From NCBI RefSeq assembly GCF_017573465.1, contig NZ_JAGEPF010000060.1:1-33174 (forward strand): 33,174 nt of DNA, given 5' to 3'. This stretch comes from Actinomadura violacea. GTDB lineage: Bacteria; Actinomycetota; Actinomycetes; Streptosporangiales; Streptosporangiaceae. Both the position numbers and the translations under genes were made by a program. The notes under the pieces were generated by a model. It had not been told where the DNA came from, made no database searches, and saw only the letters and a list, made by a program, of their open reading frames with translations. Positions 14,239 through 23,540 of this stretch are shown here, in pieces (the stretch's first letter is position 1; each line of letters opens with the position of its first letter).

Positions 14239-14712
14239 TCAGCGCTTCTTCGGCTCGCGGACGAGCCTGGCGGTGCGCGTGTCGCCGGAGCGCTCGCCCA
14301 GCACGAAGACCTGCGCGCCGTTGGCCAGCGCGGACACCGTCGACTTGCCGCCGTCCTTGCGGACGCGGGTGTCGCCGTTGGTGGTCCACGTCCAGGTGGC
14401 GCCGTCGGCGCTGCGGACGGTGAGGGTCGTCCCGGACACGGCTGTGATCTTGCCGCGCTGCCAGTCGGCGAGGTGGAAGCCGTCCTTGCGGCGGACGGTC
14501 GCCTCGCCGTGCACGCCGCGGACGCGGCGCAGCGGGGCCAGGCGCTTGCCGTGCCCGTTGTGCTTCTTCGGCGCGGCGGTCGTGGAGGAGGGGGAGGGGG
14601 ACGGGGCGGAGTTCGCGGCGGCGGGGACGGCGAGGTACAGGCCGAGCCCGAGCAGCCCGGCCGCGCCGGCACCGGCGGCGATGGTCTTCCTGTTGGTTCG
14701 CATGGTGGCCAT
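14239..14712 (-). CDS. Small secreted protein, DUF5666-like
   Basis: A 157-residue product. Residues 1-34 form a signal peptide or membrane anchor (basic MRTNRK, then AAGLLGLGLYLAVPAAANSA). A Ser/Pro/Thr-rich linker and a basic stretch (PKKHNGHGKR) follow. The C-terminal ~70 residues form a small beta domain (GKITAVSGTTLTVRSADGAT, then TRVRKDGGKSTVSALANGAQ and VFVLGERSGDTRTARLV), the pattern of DUF5666-type domains. It probably acts outside the membrane. It lies just upstream of a two-component system, so it could be a target or accessory sensor of it; this is inference. The start could be 14712 or the ATG at 14703, and neither has a clear ribosome-binding site. Confidence 0.8.
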   Translation of the reverse strand: MATMRTNRKTIAAGAGAAGLLGLGLYLAVPAAANSAPSPSPSSTTAAPKKHNGHGKRLAPLRRVRGVHGEATVRRKDGFHLADWQRGKITAVSGTTLTVRSADGATWTWTTNGDTRVRKDGGKSTVSALANGAQVFVLGERSGDTRTARLVREPKKR

Positions 14713-14790
14713 TAGACCGGCGGCGGCTGGTAGGAGTCCGTTGCGGATCCTGGGAGAACCCTGGGAATCGTCTCTGCGTATCCGGACCGC

Positions 14791-15390
14791 TCAGTGGAAG
14801 GTGCGTACGCCCTTCAGCATTGCGGCGGCCAGCTGGACGGCCTGGTCACGGGCCTGAGCGGGGTCGGCGGCGTCGGCGATGGTGAGCGCGAGTTCGGTGA
14901 GCGCCCCGTAGACGGCGGCGGCGGTGAGCGGCAGGGGATGGGCGGGGGCGGTGCCGAGGACGGCGGTGAGCCCGTCCTCCAGCAGGGCGCCGAGGTAGCG
15001 CTGGTCGAGCTCACGCCAGCGCGGCCAGCCGAGCGCGATGGGGCCCTGGAGCAGGACGATCTGCCGGTAGCCGGGCTCGGCGCAGATGTCGAGGAACGCG
15101 CGGACGCCGGCGATCGCGCGCTGCCACGGGTCGCCGCCCGCGGCGGCCATCGCGGCGGCGATCCGCTGGGCGGCCTGGTCCTCGTACTCCTCGAAGACGG
15201 CCTGGAAGAGGCCCTGCTTGCCGTCGAAGTGGTGGTAGAGGGCGCCGCGGGTGAGCCCGGCGGCGCGGACGAGCTCCTCGGCGGAGACGTCGGCGAAGCC
15301 GCGCTCGGTGAAGTGGCGGCGGCCGGTGTCCAGGAGGGCGGCGCGGGTGCTCTCGACGTACTGCTCGCGCCGGCTCTTGACGTTCTCCAC
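14791..15390 (-). CDS. TetR-family transcriptional regulator
   Basis: A 199-residue TetR protein. The N-terminal DNA-binding domain includes TRAALLDTGRRHFTERGFAD and AEELVRAAGLTRGALYHHF. The C-terminal region (about 60-199) is helical and ligand-binding. It starts at GTG 15390. On the coding strand TATACA lies six bases before that GTG, so the message may be leaderless. It is divergent from a flavin amine oxidase gene, with a 21-bp palindrome in the 57-base gap, and so is probably its local repressor. Confidence 0.92.
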   Translation of the reverse strand: MENVKSRREQYVESTRAALLDTGRRHFTERGFADVSAEELVRAAGLTRGALYHHFDGKQGLFQAVFEEYEDQAAQRIAAAMAAAGGDPWQRAIAGVRAFLDICAEPGYRQIVLLQGPIALGWPRWRELDQRYLGALLEDGLTAVLGTAPAHPLPLTAAAVYGALTELALTIADAADPAQARDQAVQLAAAMLKGVRTFH

Positions 15391-15394
15391 GCGT

Positions 15395-15423
15395 CATGTA
15401 TAACACATACATGATGTATGTGT
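15395..15423. promoter_or_regulatory. Overlapping palindromes, operator of the TetR/amine-oxidase pair
   Basis: Positions 15403-15423 are a perfect 21-bp palindrome (10-bp arms ACACATACAT/ATGTATGTGT with one central G). It overlaps a second dyad, CATGTAT-AACAC-ATACATG (15395-15413). The AT-rich sites stand out in this GC-rich DNA and overlap the likely -10 of the TetR gene, so binding would repress it directly. Confidence 0.7.
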
Positions 15424-15447
15424 GATCCGATCCGTATGGGAGGGCCC

Positions 15448-16794
15448 GTGGAAGCGGACGTGGTGGTCGTCGGAGCCGGTGCGGCAGGGCTCGTCGCGGC
15501 CCGTGACCTGGTACGGGACGGGCATGACGTCGTCGTCCTGGAGGCCCGCGACCGCGTCGGCGGGCGGCTCCTGAACGGCGAACTCCCGGGCGGCGGGCCG
15601 ATCGAGGTCGGCGGCCAATGGGTCGGACCAGGCCAGGGCGAGGTGCTCGCGCTGATCCGCGACCTCGGCCTCACCACCTACCCCACCTACGACGAAGGCC
15701 GCCACATCGCCGAGTTCGGCGGGCGCCGCAGCGAGTACAAGGGACGCATCCCGCGCCTCTCCCCGGCCGCGATCCTCGACATCGGCCAAGGCTCCGCGCA
15801 CCTCGACCGGATCGCCCGCCGCGTCCCGACCGGCGAGCCCTGGGCGGCCGAGCACGCCGCCTGGCTCGACACCCGGACGTTCGGCACCTGGATCCGGCGC
15901 AACCTCCACACGCGCGCCGGCCGCTCCTTCATGCGGCTGATCACGCAGGCGGTGTTCGCCGCCGAACCCGACGACATGTCCGCGCTGTGGGCCGCCTTCT
16001 ACGTCGCGTCCGCCGGCGGCCTCGACCCGCTGATCGAGACGACCGGCGGCGCCCAGCAGGACCGCGTCTCCGGCGGCTCCCAGCGGATCGCGCTCGCCCT
16101 CGCCGACGAGCTGGGCGACCGGGTCGTGCTCGACGCGCCCGTCACCGAGATCGCCTGGACCGACGACTCCGTCCACCTCCGCACGCCCCGCGCGGAAGTG
16201 CGGGCACGTCGCGCCGTGATCGCCGTCCCGCCGCCGCTCGCCGCCCGCATCCGGTACGCGCCCGGCCTGCCCGGCGACCGCGACCAGCTCGTCCAGCGGA
16301 TGCCGATGGGCCGCGTGATCAAGGTGAACGTCGTGTACGACGAGCCGTTCTGGCGCGCGGACGGGTTCAGCGGCCAGGCCAACAGCGACCGGCGCGGCTT
16401 CGCCGTCGTCTTCGACAACACGCCGGAGAACGGCGCGCCCGGCGTCCTCGTCGGGTTCCTGGAAGGCCGGCACGCCGACGCTGCGGCGCGCCTCGACCCG
16501 GCGGCGCGCCGCGAACGCGTCCTCGCCGACCTCGCCGGATACTTCGGGCCGCGCGCCCGCGACCCGATCGCGTTCATCGAGCGGGACTGGGCGGAGGAGG
16601 AGTACTCGCGCGGCTGCTACGGCGCGTTCGCGACGCCCGGCACGCTGACCCGGTTCGGCCCGGCGCTCCGCTCGCCCGTCGGGCCGCTGCACTGGGCCGG
16701 CACCGAGACCGCCACCCGCTGGGCCGGATACATCGACGGCGCCGTCGAGTCCGGCCACCGCGCCGCCCGCGAGATCTCCACCGCCCTCACCTGA
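15448..16794 (+). CDS. Flavin monoamine oxidase
   Basis: A 448-residue flavoprotein of the monoamine/putrescine oxidase family. The FAD-binding start is VVVVGAGAAGLVAARDL (GxGxxG at residues 9-14), followed by VVVLEARDRVGGRLLNGEL and EVGGQWVGPGQ. The end is the typical HWAGTETATRWAGYIDGAVE. The segment WAEEEYSRGCYGAFATPG lines up with the human MAO segment in which cysteine carries covalent FAD; Cys390 is the equivalent here, so covalent flavin is likely. It would oxidise primary amines to aldehydes with H2O2 release. I chose GTG 15448 because GGGAGGG lies just before it; in-frame ATGs at 15436 and 15418 exist, the latter inside the operator. The adjacent TetR probably controls it. Confidence 0.93.
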   Translation: MEADVVVVGAGAAGLVAARDLVRDGHDVVVLEARDRVGGRLLNGELPGGGPIEVGGQWVGPGQGEVLALIRDLGLTTYPTYDEGRHIAEFGGRRSEYKGRIPRLSPAAILDIGQGSAHLDRIARRVPTGEPWAAEHAAWLDTRTFGTWIRRNLHTRAGRSFMRLITQAVFAAEPDDMSALWAAFYVASAGGLDPLIETTGGAQQDRVSGGSQRIALALADELGDRVVLDAPVTEIAWTDDSVHLRTPRAEVRARRAVIAVPPPLAARIRYAPGLPGDRDQLVQRMPMGRVIKVNVVYDEPFWRADGFSGQANSDRRGFAVVFDNTPENGAPGVLVGFLEGRHADAAARLDPAARRERVLADLAGYFGPRARDPIAFIERDWAEEEYSRGCYGAFATPGTLTRFGPALRSPVGPLHWAGTETATRWAGYIDGAVESGHRAAREISTALT

Positions 16795-16809
16795 ACGATC
16801 AGCGTCATG

Positions 16810-16829
16810 GTGGGGGGACGACCCCCCAC
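16810..16829 (+). terminator. G/C hairpin after the amine oxidase gene
   Basis: GTGGGGGG (16810-16817) pairs with CCCCCCAC (16822-16829) around four bases, 16 bases after the amine oxidase stop codon. Confidence 0.65.
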
Positions 16830-16844
16830 GCCCCCCAGCAAGGG

Positions 16845-16894
16845 CGGCCTGACCGGCGCCTTCCGCTCCGCTAGAGCTCCGCTCCAGGCGCCGG

Positions 16895-16902
<8 letters not shown>
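16845..16902. terminator. 17-bp hairpin that contains the recQ stop codon
   Basis: Perfect 17-base arms (16845-16861 and 16886-16902) flank a 24-base loop between the converging amine oxidase and recQ genes. The right arm contains the last recQ codons and its stop at 16895. It can terminate transcription from both sides. Confidence 0.75.
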
Positions 16903-18733
<1,831 letters not shown>

Positions 18734-18778
18734 CGGCCCATCCTATGAGCGGTCACCGACAGCCGTCCCCGAGACGGA

Positions 18779-19432
18779 TCAGAGGGCGGCGAGCAGGTCG
18801 GGCGTCAGCTCGTCCAGGTCCTTCGCGACGTGCGCGGCGAGCGCGAGCGCGTCGTCGGACGGCGGGTGCGCCTCGCGCGGGATCGCGACCACCGTCATCC
18901 CGGCCGCGTGTGCCGAGCGCAGGCCGTTGCCGGAGTCCTCGATCGCGACGCAGTCCTCCGCCGGGACGCCCAGCCGCGCGGCCGCGGCGAGGTAGCCGTC
19001 CGGCGCGGGCTTGCCCTCGTCGACCTCCTCGGTGGACACCGCCACGCGGAACAGCACGTCCAGCCTGAGCTGCCCGAGGACCAGGTCGATGAGCGCGCGC
19101 GGCGACGAGCTGGCCAGCCCGAGCGGCCGGTACGCGCCGAGCCGGCGGACGGCCTCCGTGGCGCCCGGCAGCAGCGGCGGCCCGTCCGCGTACCGCTGGG
19201 ACATCTCGTCGATCACCGTGTAGGCGACCTCCTCCGCGGTGACGCCGTCGACGAGGTCGGTCGCGATGTAGCGGGCCCACTCCTCGGTGCTCATCCCCAT
19301 GAGCCGCTGCTGCGTGTCGGGCAGCCACCGCCCGCCGTGGGACGCGACGTACCCGCGCCGCACCTCCTCCCACACCGGCTCGGAGTCGATCAGCACGCCG
19401 TCCAGGTCGAAAACGATGGCCTCCAAAGGCAT
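18779..19432 (-). CDS. HAD-family hydrolase, beta-phosphoglucomutase-like
   Basis: A 217-residue HAD phosphatase. Motif I is IVFDLDGVLIDSEP (nucleophile Asp9, acid/base Asp11), motif II lies in GLASSSPRALIDLVL, motif III is EEVDEGKPAPDGYL, and motif IV is CVAIEDSGNGLRSAHAAGM. A helical cap sits between motifs I and II, as in subclass IA members that handle sugar phosphates or phosphoglycolate. The exact substrate cannot be told. It lies 45 bases upstream of recQ in the same direction and may form an operon with it. Confidence 0.93.
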   Translation of the reverse strand: MPLEAIVFDLDGVLIDSEPVWEEVRRGYVASHGGRWLPDTQQRLMGMSTEEWARYIATDLVDGVTAEEVAYTVIDEMSQRYADGPPLLPGATEAVRRLGAYRPLGLASSSPRALIDLVLGQLRLDVLFRVAVSTEEVDEGKPAPDGYLAAAARLGVPAEDCVAIEDSGNGLRSAHAAGMTVVAIPREAHPPSDDALALAAHVAKDLDELTPDLLAAL

Positions 19433-19599
19433 GGCCCGTTCACTACCCAGCGCGCTCGGCGGGCAACCCCGGGTCGTTGAACCGGACTAATAGCCCCTGA
19501 CCTGCATTTATCTGGCGAATTCGACATGATCGGCTTCCCGTCTGGCATGGTGGTGCACCTCCGAACCCCCTCCGGAGTCACCGCAGAGGAGATCTGCAC

Positions 19600-20058
19600 A
19601 TGGCGTTCATCGGACTGCTCCTGCTCGCCGCGGCCGCCGCCGTCGCGGCCGGGATCATCATGGACAACACCGACCCCTCGCACATCACCGCCTTCGGCCA
19701 GGCCGTCCCCGGCATCCACAACGAATGGCAGGTCTTCCTCGCCGGCGCGGCCGTCGCCGTCGTCTTCGTCGTCGGCGCGATGCTCACCTTCGCCGGCGCC
19801 GGCCGCCTCCTGCGCGCCCGCCGCGACCTGCGCTACCTGCGCGAGGAGCACGAGGAGTCGCTCACCACCCTGGAGATGGAGAAGCGCCGCCTCCAGCGCG
19901 AACTCGCCCGCGTCCGGCAGAACGGCGGCGCCGCCGCCCCGCCCCTCCCCCGCCAGGCCCCCGCCCCCGCGCCCACCCCCGCCCCCGCCCAGGCCGGACC
20001 GGCGGCGCGCGGCTCCCAGGTCTCCGCCCGCTCCCCGTTCTTCGACCGCGCCGACTGA
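19600..20058 (+). CDS. Small membrane protein with two TM helices and cytoplasmic coiled coil
   Basis: A 152-residue protein. Two hydrophobic helices (about 2-20 and 44-67) are joined by a short polar loop, followed by a charged heptad-like helix (ARRDLRYLREEHEESLTTLE, then MEKRRLQRELARVRQ) and an Ala/Pro-rich tail ending SARSPFFDRAD. The layout (two helices, then a coiled coil) recalls LapA-type envelope proteins, but I cannot claim homology. GAGGAG precedes the ATG at 19600. It is divergent from the HAD hydrolase gene and is followed by another small membrane protein on the same strand. Confidence 0.8.
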   Translation: MAFIGLLLLAAAAAVAAGIIMDNTDPSHITAFGQAVPGIHNEWQVFLAGAAVAVVFVVGAMLTFAGAGRLLRARRDLRYLREEHEESLTTLEMEKRRLQRELARVRQNGGAAAPPLPRQAPAPAPTPAPAQAGPAARGSQVSARSPFFDRAD

Positions 20059-20167
20059 CCCTCGTCCCCCCGGACGTCGCCCGGTCGTTCCGGATGATGA
20101 GCGACAGACTCGGCGAATCGCCGCGCAGAGGGATGGATATCGCGATCTCCACCACCATCATCGTGGT

Positions 20168-20566
20168 GTGCGCATTCTCCTCAAGGTCGTCATCACCGCG
20201 ATCGCCCTCTGGGCGGCCACCGCGCTGATCGACGGCATCACCCTCACCGGCCGGGACACCGCCCACCGCGCGCTCACAGTGCTCGGCGTCGCGGTCATCT
20301 TCGGCCTCGTCAACGCCGTCATCAAGCCGATCGTCAAGACCCTCGGCTGCGCCTTCTACGTCCTCACCCTCGGGCTCATCGGGCTCGTGGTGAACGGCCT
20401 GCTGCTCTGGCTGACCAGCGCCCTCGCCGGACGCCTCCACCTGGCGTTCCACGTGAGCGGGTTCTGGCCGGCGTTCTGGGGCGCGATCGTCGTCGGCGTC
20501 GTCGGCTGGCTCCTGCACGTCCTCGTCCCCGGGGACGACGACGATGACCGCGACGACCGGCGCTGA
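20168..20566 (+). CDS. Phage-holin-family (superfamily IV) membrane protein
   Basis: A 132-residue protein with four hydrophobic helices, of the Phage_holin_4_2 type (PF04020): ILLKVVITAIALWAATALID, LTVLGVAVIFGLVNAVIKPI, LTLGLIGLVVNGLLLWLTSA and FWGAIVVGVVGWLLHVLVP. The tail is very acidic and charged (GDDDDDRDDRR). Despite the name, chromosomal members are common bacterial membrane proteins of unknown role; no phage genes are nearby. The only sensible start is GTG at 20168, which lacks a ribosome-binding site. Its stop is one base away from the converging stop of the large coiled-coil gene. Confidence 0.85.
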   Translation: MRILLKVVITAIALWAATALIDGITLTGRDTAHRALTVLGVAVIFGLVNAVIKPIVKTLGCAFYVLTLGLIGLVVNGLLLWLTSALAGRLHLAFHVSGFWPAFWGAIVVGVVGWLLHVLVPGDDDDDRDDRR

Positions 20567-20567
20567 C

Positions 20568-23444
20568 CTACCGGCCGTCCTCCACCAGCCGGGGCGCGGC
20601 GACGGCGCACCGCGCGAACGTCCCGCGCCCCGGCTCCCCGTCCTCCGCCGGGCCCACCAGCACCCAGCGGGCCGCCCGGACCGCGCCGACCAGGAAGTCC
20701 GCGTCGTCGACCGCGCCCACCGCGACCAGCGCGCCGAACCGCTCGCCCGGCACCGCCGCCCCCACGCCCACCGGCGTCCCGGCCACCACGTCCGCATCGG
20801 GCAGCAGCGCTGAACCGTCCGCCTCGCCGCCCTGCAGCAACCCGCCCAGCTCCTCGACCCGCGCCATCACCAGCCGCTGACGCTCGCCGATCACGTCCGG
20901 ATCGCCCGCCGGATCCGCCCCGCACACCTCCCGGACGTTCTCCCGCGCCCGCGCCTCCGCCTCCGCCGCCGACCGCAGCTCCACCTCGCCCGCGGCCGCC
21001 TCCGCCTCGCCCTCCGCCGAACGCCGGTCCAGCTCCCCGCGCGCCTCCGCCGCCCGCGCCACCGCCGCCTCCGCGTCCGAACGCGCTCGCTCCGCCGCCG
21101 CCAGCGCCCCCTCCCGCGCCGTCCGCGCCGCCTCCGCCCGCTCCTCGATCACCCGCGCGGCCTGCTGCGCGACCCGCGCCTCCAGCCCCGCCTGCGTCGC
21201 CCGGTCCACCGACTCCGCCGCACGCCGCGCCTGCTCCCGGTGCTCCGCGCCCGCCGTCTCCCGCTCCGTCGCCAGCCACGCCAGCTCCGTCGTCAACCGC
21301 TCCTGCGCCTCCCGCGCCTCCGCCAGCCGCGGCCCGCCCTCCGCGACGAACGCCGCGAGCCCCTGCCGGTGCGCCTCCGCGCGCTCCGCCGCGTCCTTCG
21401 CCTCCTGCGCCCGCTTCGCCGCCTCGTCCGCGTCCCGCGCCCGCGCCCGCACCTCCGCCCGGACGCTCTTCAACTGCGACGGCGGCGCCGCCACATGCAG
21501 CCGCTGCGGCAGACTCATCTTCCGCCGCACCGCCGACAGCGCCGACTCCGCCGACACCAGCCGGTAGTAGGCCGCATGCCCCTCCGCCGACGCGTCCGCG
21601 TCCACGGCGGCCAACCTGTCCGCCTCCTCCATCGCCGCCGGCAACGCCTCCTGCGCGCGCGCCAGCTCGTCCTTCAACGACGCCTCCACCTGCTGCGCGC
21701 CCTGCAACTCCTCCTGCGCCGTCCGCGCGCGCTCATCGAGCTGCGTGCACCGCGCGAACGCCTCGTCCGCCACCCGCGTCAACTCGCCCGCCTCCGCGCC
21801 CGCCGCGTCCGCGACGGCCTGCAACCGCTCCGCCTCCGCACGCGGCCCCGCCAGCTCCTCCTCCGCCTCCCGCTCCACCGCGACCAGCCGCTCCGCCTCG
21901 GCCTCCGCCTCGACGACCCGCTCCTCCGCGCCCTGCGCCGCGTCCCGCGCCTCCTCGATCGTCCCCGCCAGACCCGCCAGCTCCGCGTCCAGCGCCTCCT
22001 TGCGCGCCGCCACCTCCGCCCGCACCGCCGCCAGCGCCTCCGCGTCCCGCGGCCACTGCTCAAGCCACATCAACCCGCGCCGCAGCACCCCGCCCTCGGC
22101 CCGCCACGCACTCGTCCACCCTTCCCCGACCGGCCGCAACACGGCCCCCACGACCCACGCCTCAGGGGCTCCCTCATCCCCGAGACCTTCAGGCAGCGTG
22201 CTACCGGTCTCCCTGCCGCCCGCAACGCCGGCCGGCGCCTCGCCCGCCTCCGACTCGTCCTCGGCATCACCGCTCGAAGCCCCTCGCGCCCCTGCGCCCC
22301 CGCTAACGCCACCCGTCCCAGCCTGGTCCGCCTGCGCGCCATGCCCCTCGCCCGCACGGACGGGCAACGCCTCCACGGAGTTAGCCGCGGCCACGCCTTC
22401 AGCCACCGCCCCGGGCTCTTCATCTGCGAGAGCGGGCAGCGCCTGCGTCTGCGTCGTGTCCACTGCGGCCACGCCTTCGGCGCGCGCGCTCGGCTCGTCT
22501 GCGGGACGTCCGGTCGGCGTCACGTTGGGCTGGACGTCGCCTGCGCCGTCGGACGGCGTACTGGCCGCGTCCGGTTCCGGCGCGGTTCCAGGGGGTGCGC
22601 TGGGCTGTTCGTCGTCGATGCTCGGCAGCGACTCGGCTCGCGTCGCGTCGGCGGCATCTGCCGCAGGGGTCTCGGGCTCGTCGGGGAGGGTGGGCAGTGC
22701 TCGTGTTTGCGTCGTGTCCGGGCCGGTGGGCTCTTCGGGGGTCGGGAGCGGTTCGGCTCGGGTCGCGGCCGTGCCGGGGTCGGGGAGGCCGGTCACGGGC
22801 TTGAACTCGACGGTGCCGTGGGAGCCGGAGTCCCGCCGGGGCGGGGCCTCGGGCGGCTCGGGCTGGGGGGCGACGTCCGGGGTGAGGGGTTCGGCGGGCT
22901 TGTCCGGCGACGACGGGACGGTCTCGATGAGGAGGGCGCGGATCTCCGGGTCGTCGTTGACGGCGCCGAGGACGGCGGCGGCCTGCTCGGGGGTGGGGGC
23001 CAGGAGGAGGGTTCGCTCACCGGCGGCCTTGAGGTCCCGGAGGAGGGAGCGGACGGTCTCCGGCTCGTCCGCCGTGCGGACGAGCCGGACGGCGTCGGAC
23101 GTTTCGAGGGTTCCAGGAGCGACGAGGAGGCGGGCGAGGATCTCCCAGTCGCCGGCGACGTCTCCGGTGCGGAGGGCGCGGAGGGCGGCGATCTGAGCCG
23201 TCCAGCCGACCGCGTCGCCGGTGAGCCCCGCCTGGAGCCGCTCGTACCGGTCGGTCAGCGGCGCGTAGGCGGCCTCGACGAGGTCGCGGCCGCCCCACGG
23301 GACCTGTTCGACGCCGAGGGGCGGGGTCTCCTCGGCGGACGTCTCGGTGAGGGGCAGTGTCTCCAGGTCGGGGCGGGCGTCGAGGCCGGGCTCCGGCGCG
23401 CCGTCCGGCTCGTTGGGTTCCGTTGAGTGGTTCACCGACGCCAT
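20568..23444 (-). CDS. Large coiled-coil protein with degenerate helicase-like ends
   Basis: A 958-residue acidic protein with four parts. (1) Residues ~50-175: WTAQIAALRALRTGDVAG, then LLVAPGTLETSDAVRLV where a Walker A would be, then GERTLLLAPTPEQAAAVLGA, very like motif Ia of superfamily 1 helicases. (2) Residues ~180-440: a Pro/Glu/Ala-rich linker with repeats of the type ALPxLxDEEP. (3) Residues ~460-870: long Ala/Glu/Arg coiled coil, interrupted near 641 (KMSLPQRLHVAAPPSQLKS). (4) Residues ~880-958: DADVVAGTPVGV, then ALVAVGAVDDADFL and RWVLVGPAEDGEP, resembling motifs around Walker B and III. The key Lys and the DE pair are missing, so I infer a catalytically dead, SMC-like scaffold. 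The start is the ATG at 23444 behind GGGACGGG. Confidence 0.85.
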   Translation of the reverse strand: MASVNHSTEPNEPDGAPEPGLDARPDLETLPLTETSAEETPPLGVEQVPWGGRDLVEAAYAPLTDRYERLQAGLTGDAVGWTAQIAALRALRTGDVAGDWEILARLLVAPGTLETSDAVRLVRTADEPETVRSLLRDLKAAGERTLLLAPTPEQAAAVLGAVNDDPEIRALLIETVPSSPDKPAEPLTPDVAPQPEPPEAPPRRDSGSHGTVEFKPVTGLPDPGTAATRAEPLPTPEEPTGPDTTQTRALPTLPDEPETPAADAADATRAESLPSIDDEQPSAPPGTAPEPDAASTPSDGAGDVQPNVTPTGRPADEPSARAEGVAAVDTTQTQALPALADEEPGAVAEGVAAANSVEALPVRAGEGHGAQADQAGTGGVSGGAGARGASSGDAEDESEAGEAPAGVAGGRETGSTLPEGLGDEGAPEAWVVGAVLRPVGEGWTSAWRAEGGVLRRGLMWLEQWPRDAEALAAVRAEVAARKEALDAELAGLAGTIEEARDAAQGAEERVVEAEAEAERLVAVEREAEEELAGPRAEAERLQAVADAAGAEAGELTRVADEAFARCTQLDERARTAQEELQGAQQVEASLKDELARAQEALPAAMEEADRLAAVDADASAEGHAAYYRLVSAESALSAVRRKMSLPQRLHVAAPPSQLKSVRAEVRARARDADEAAKRAQEAKDAAERAEAHRQGLAAFVAEGGPRLAEAREAQERLTTELAWLATERETAGAEHREQARRAAESVDRATQAGLEARVAQQAARVIEERAEAARTAREGALAAAERARSDAEAAVARAAEARGELDRRSAEGEAEAAAGEVELRSAAEAEARARENVREVCGADPAGDPDVIGERQRLVMARVEELGGLLQGGEADGSALLPDADVVAGTPVGVGAAVPGERFGALVAVGAVDDADFLVGAVRAARWVLVGPAEDGEPGRGTFARCAVAAPRLVEDGR

Positions 23445-23518
23445 CCCGTCCCAGTTCGACCCCGGGGCCGTACATGTCCCCTTCTGCCCCTGTCTAACGT
23501 CTCACATGGAAACGATCA

Positions 23519-23538
23519 CGCGTGATGATCATCACGCG
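23519..23538 (-). terminator. 20-bp perfect palindrome, likely terminator or operator
   Basis: CGCGTGATGATCATCACGCG is fully symmetrical and overlaps a second palindrome, ATCACGCGTGAT (23515-23526). It lies two bases past the stop of the membrane-protein gene ending at 23541 and 75 bases before the start of the coiled-coil gene. As RNA it folds into an 8-bp stem with a GATC loop followed by a short U run. As DNA it could equally be an operator. Confidence 0.55.
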
Positions 23539-23540
23539 GG

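Noticed and set aside
20168..20566. Prophage remnant suggested by the holin-family protein
   Set aside because: No lysin, structural, integrase or attachment sites are near; chromosomal members of this family are common.
21240..23426. Rightward 728-codon frame over the coiled-coil gene
   Set aside because: Arg/Leu-rich shadow of the Ala/Glu-rich coiled coil on the other strand.
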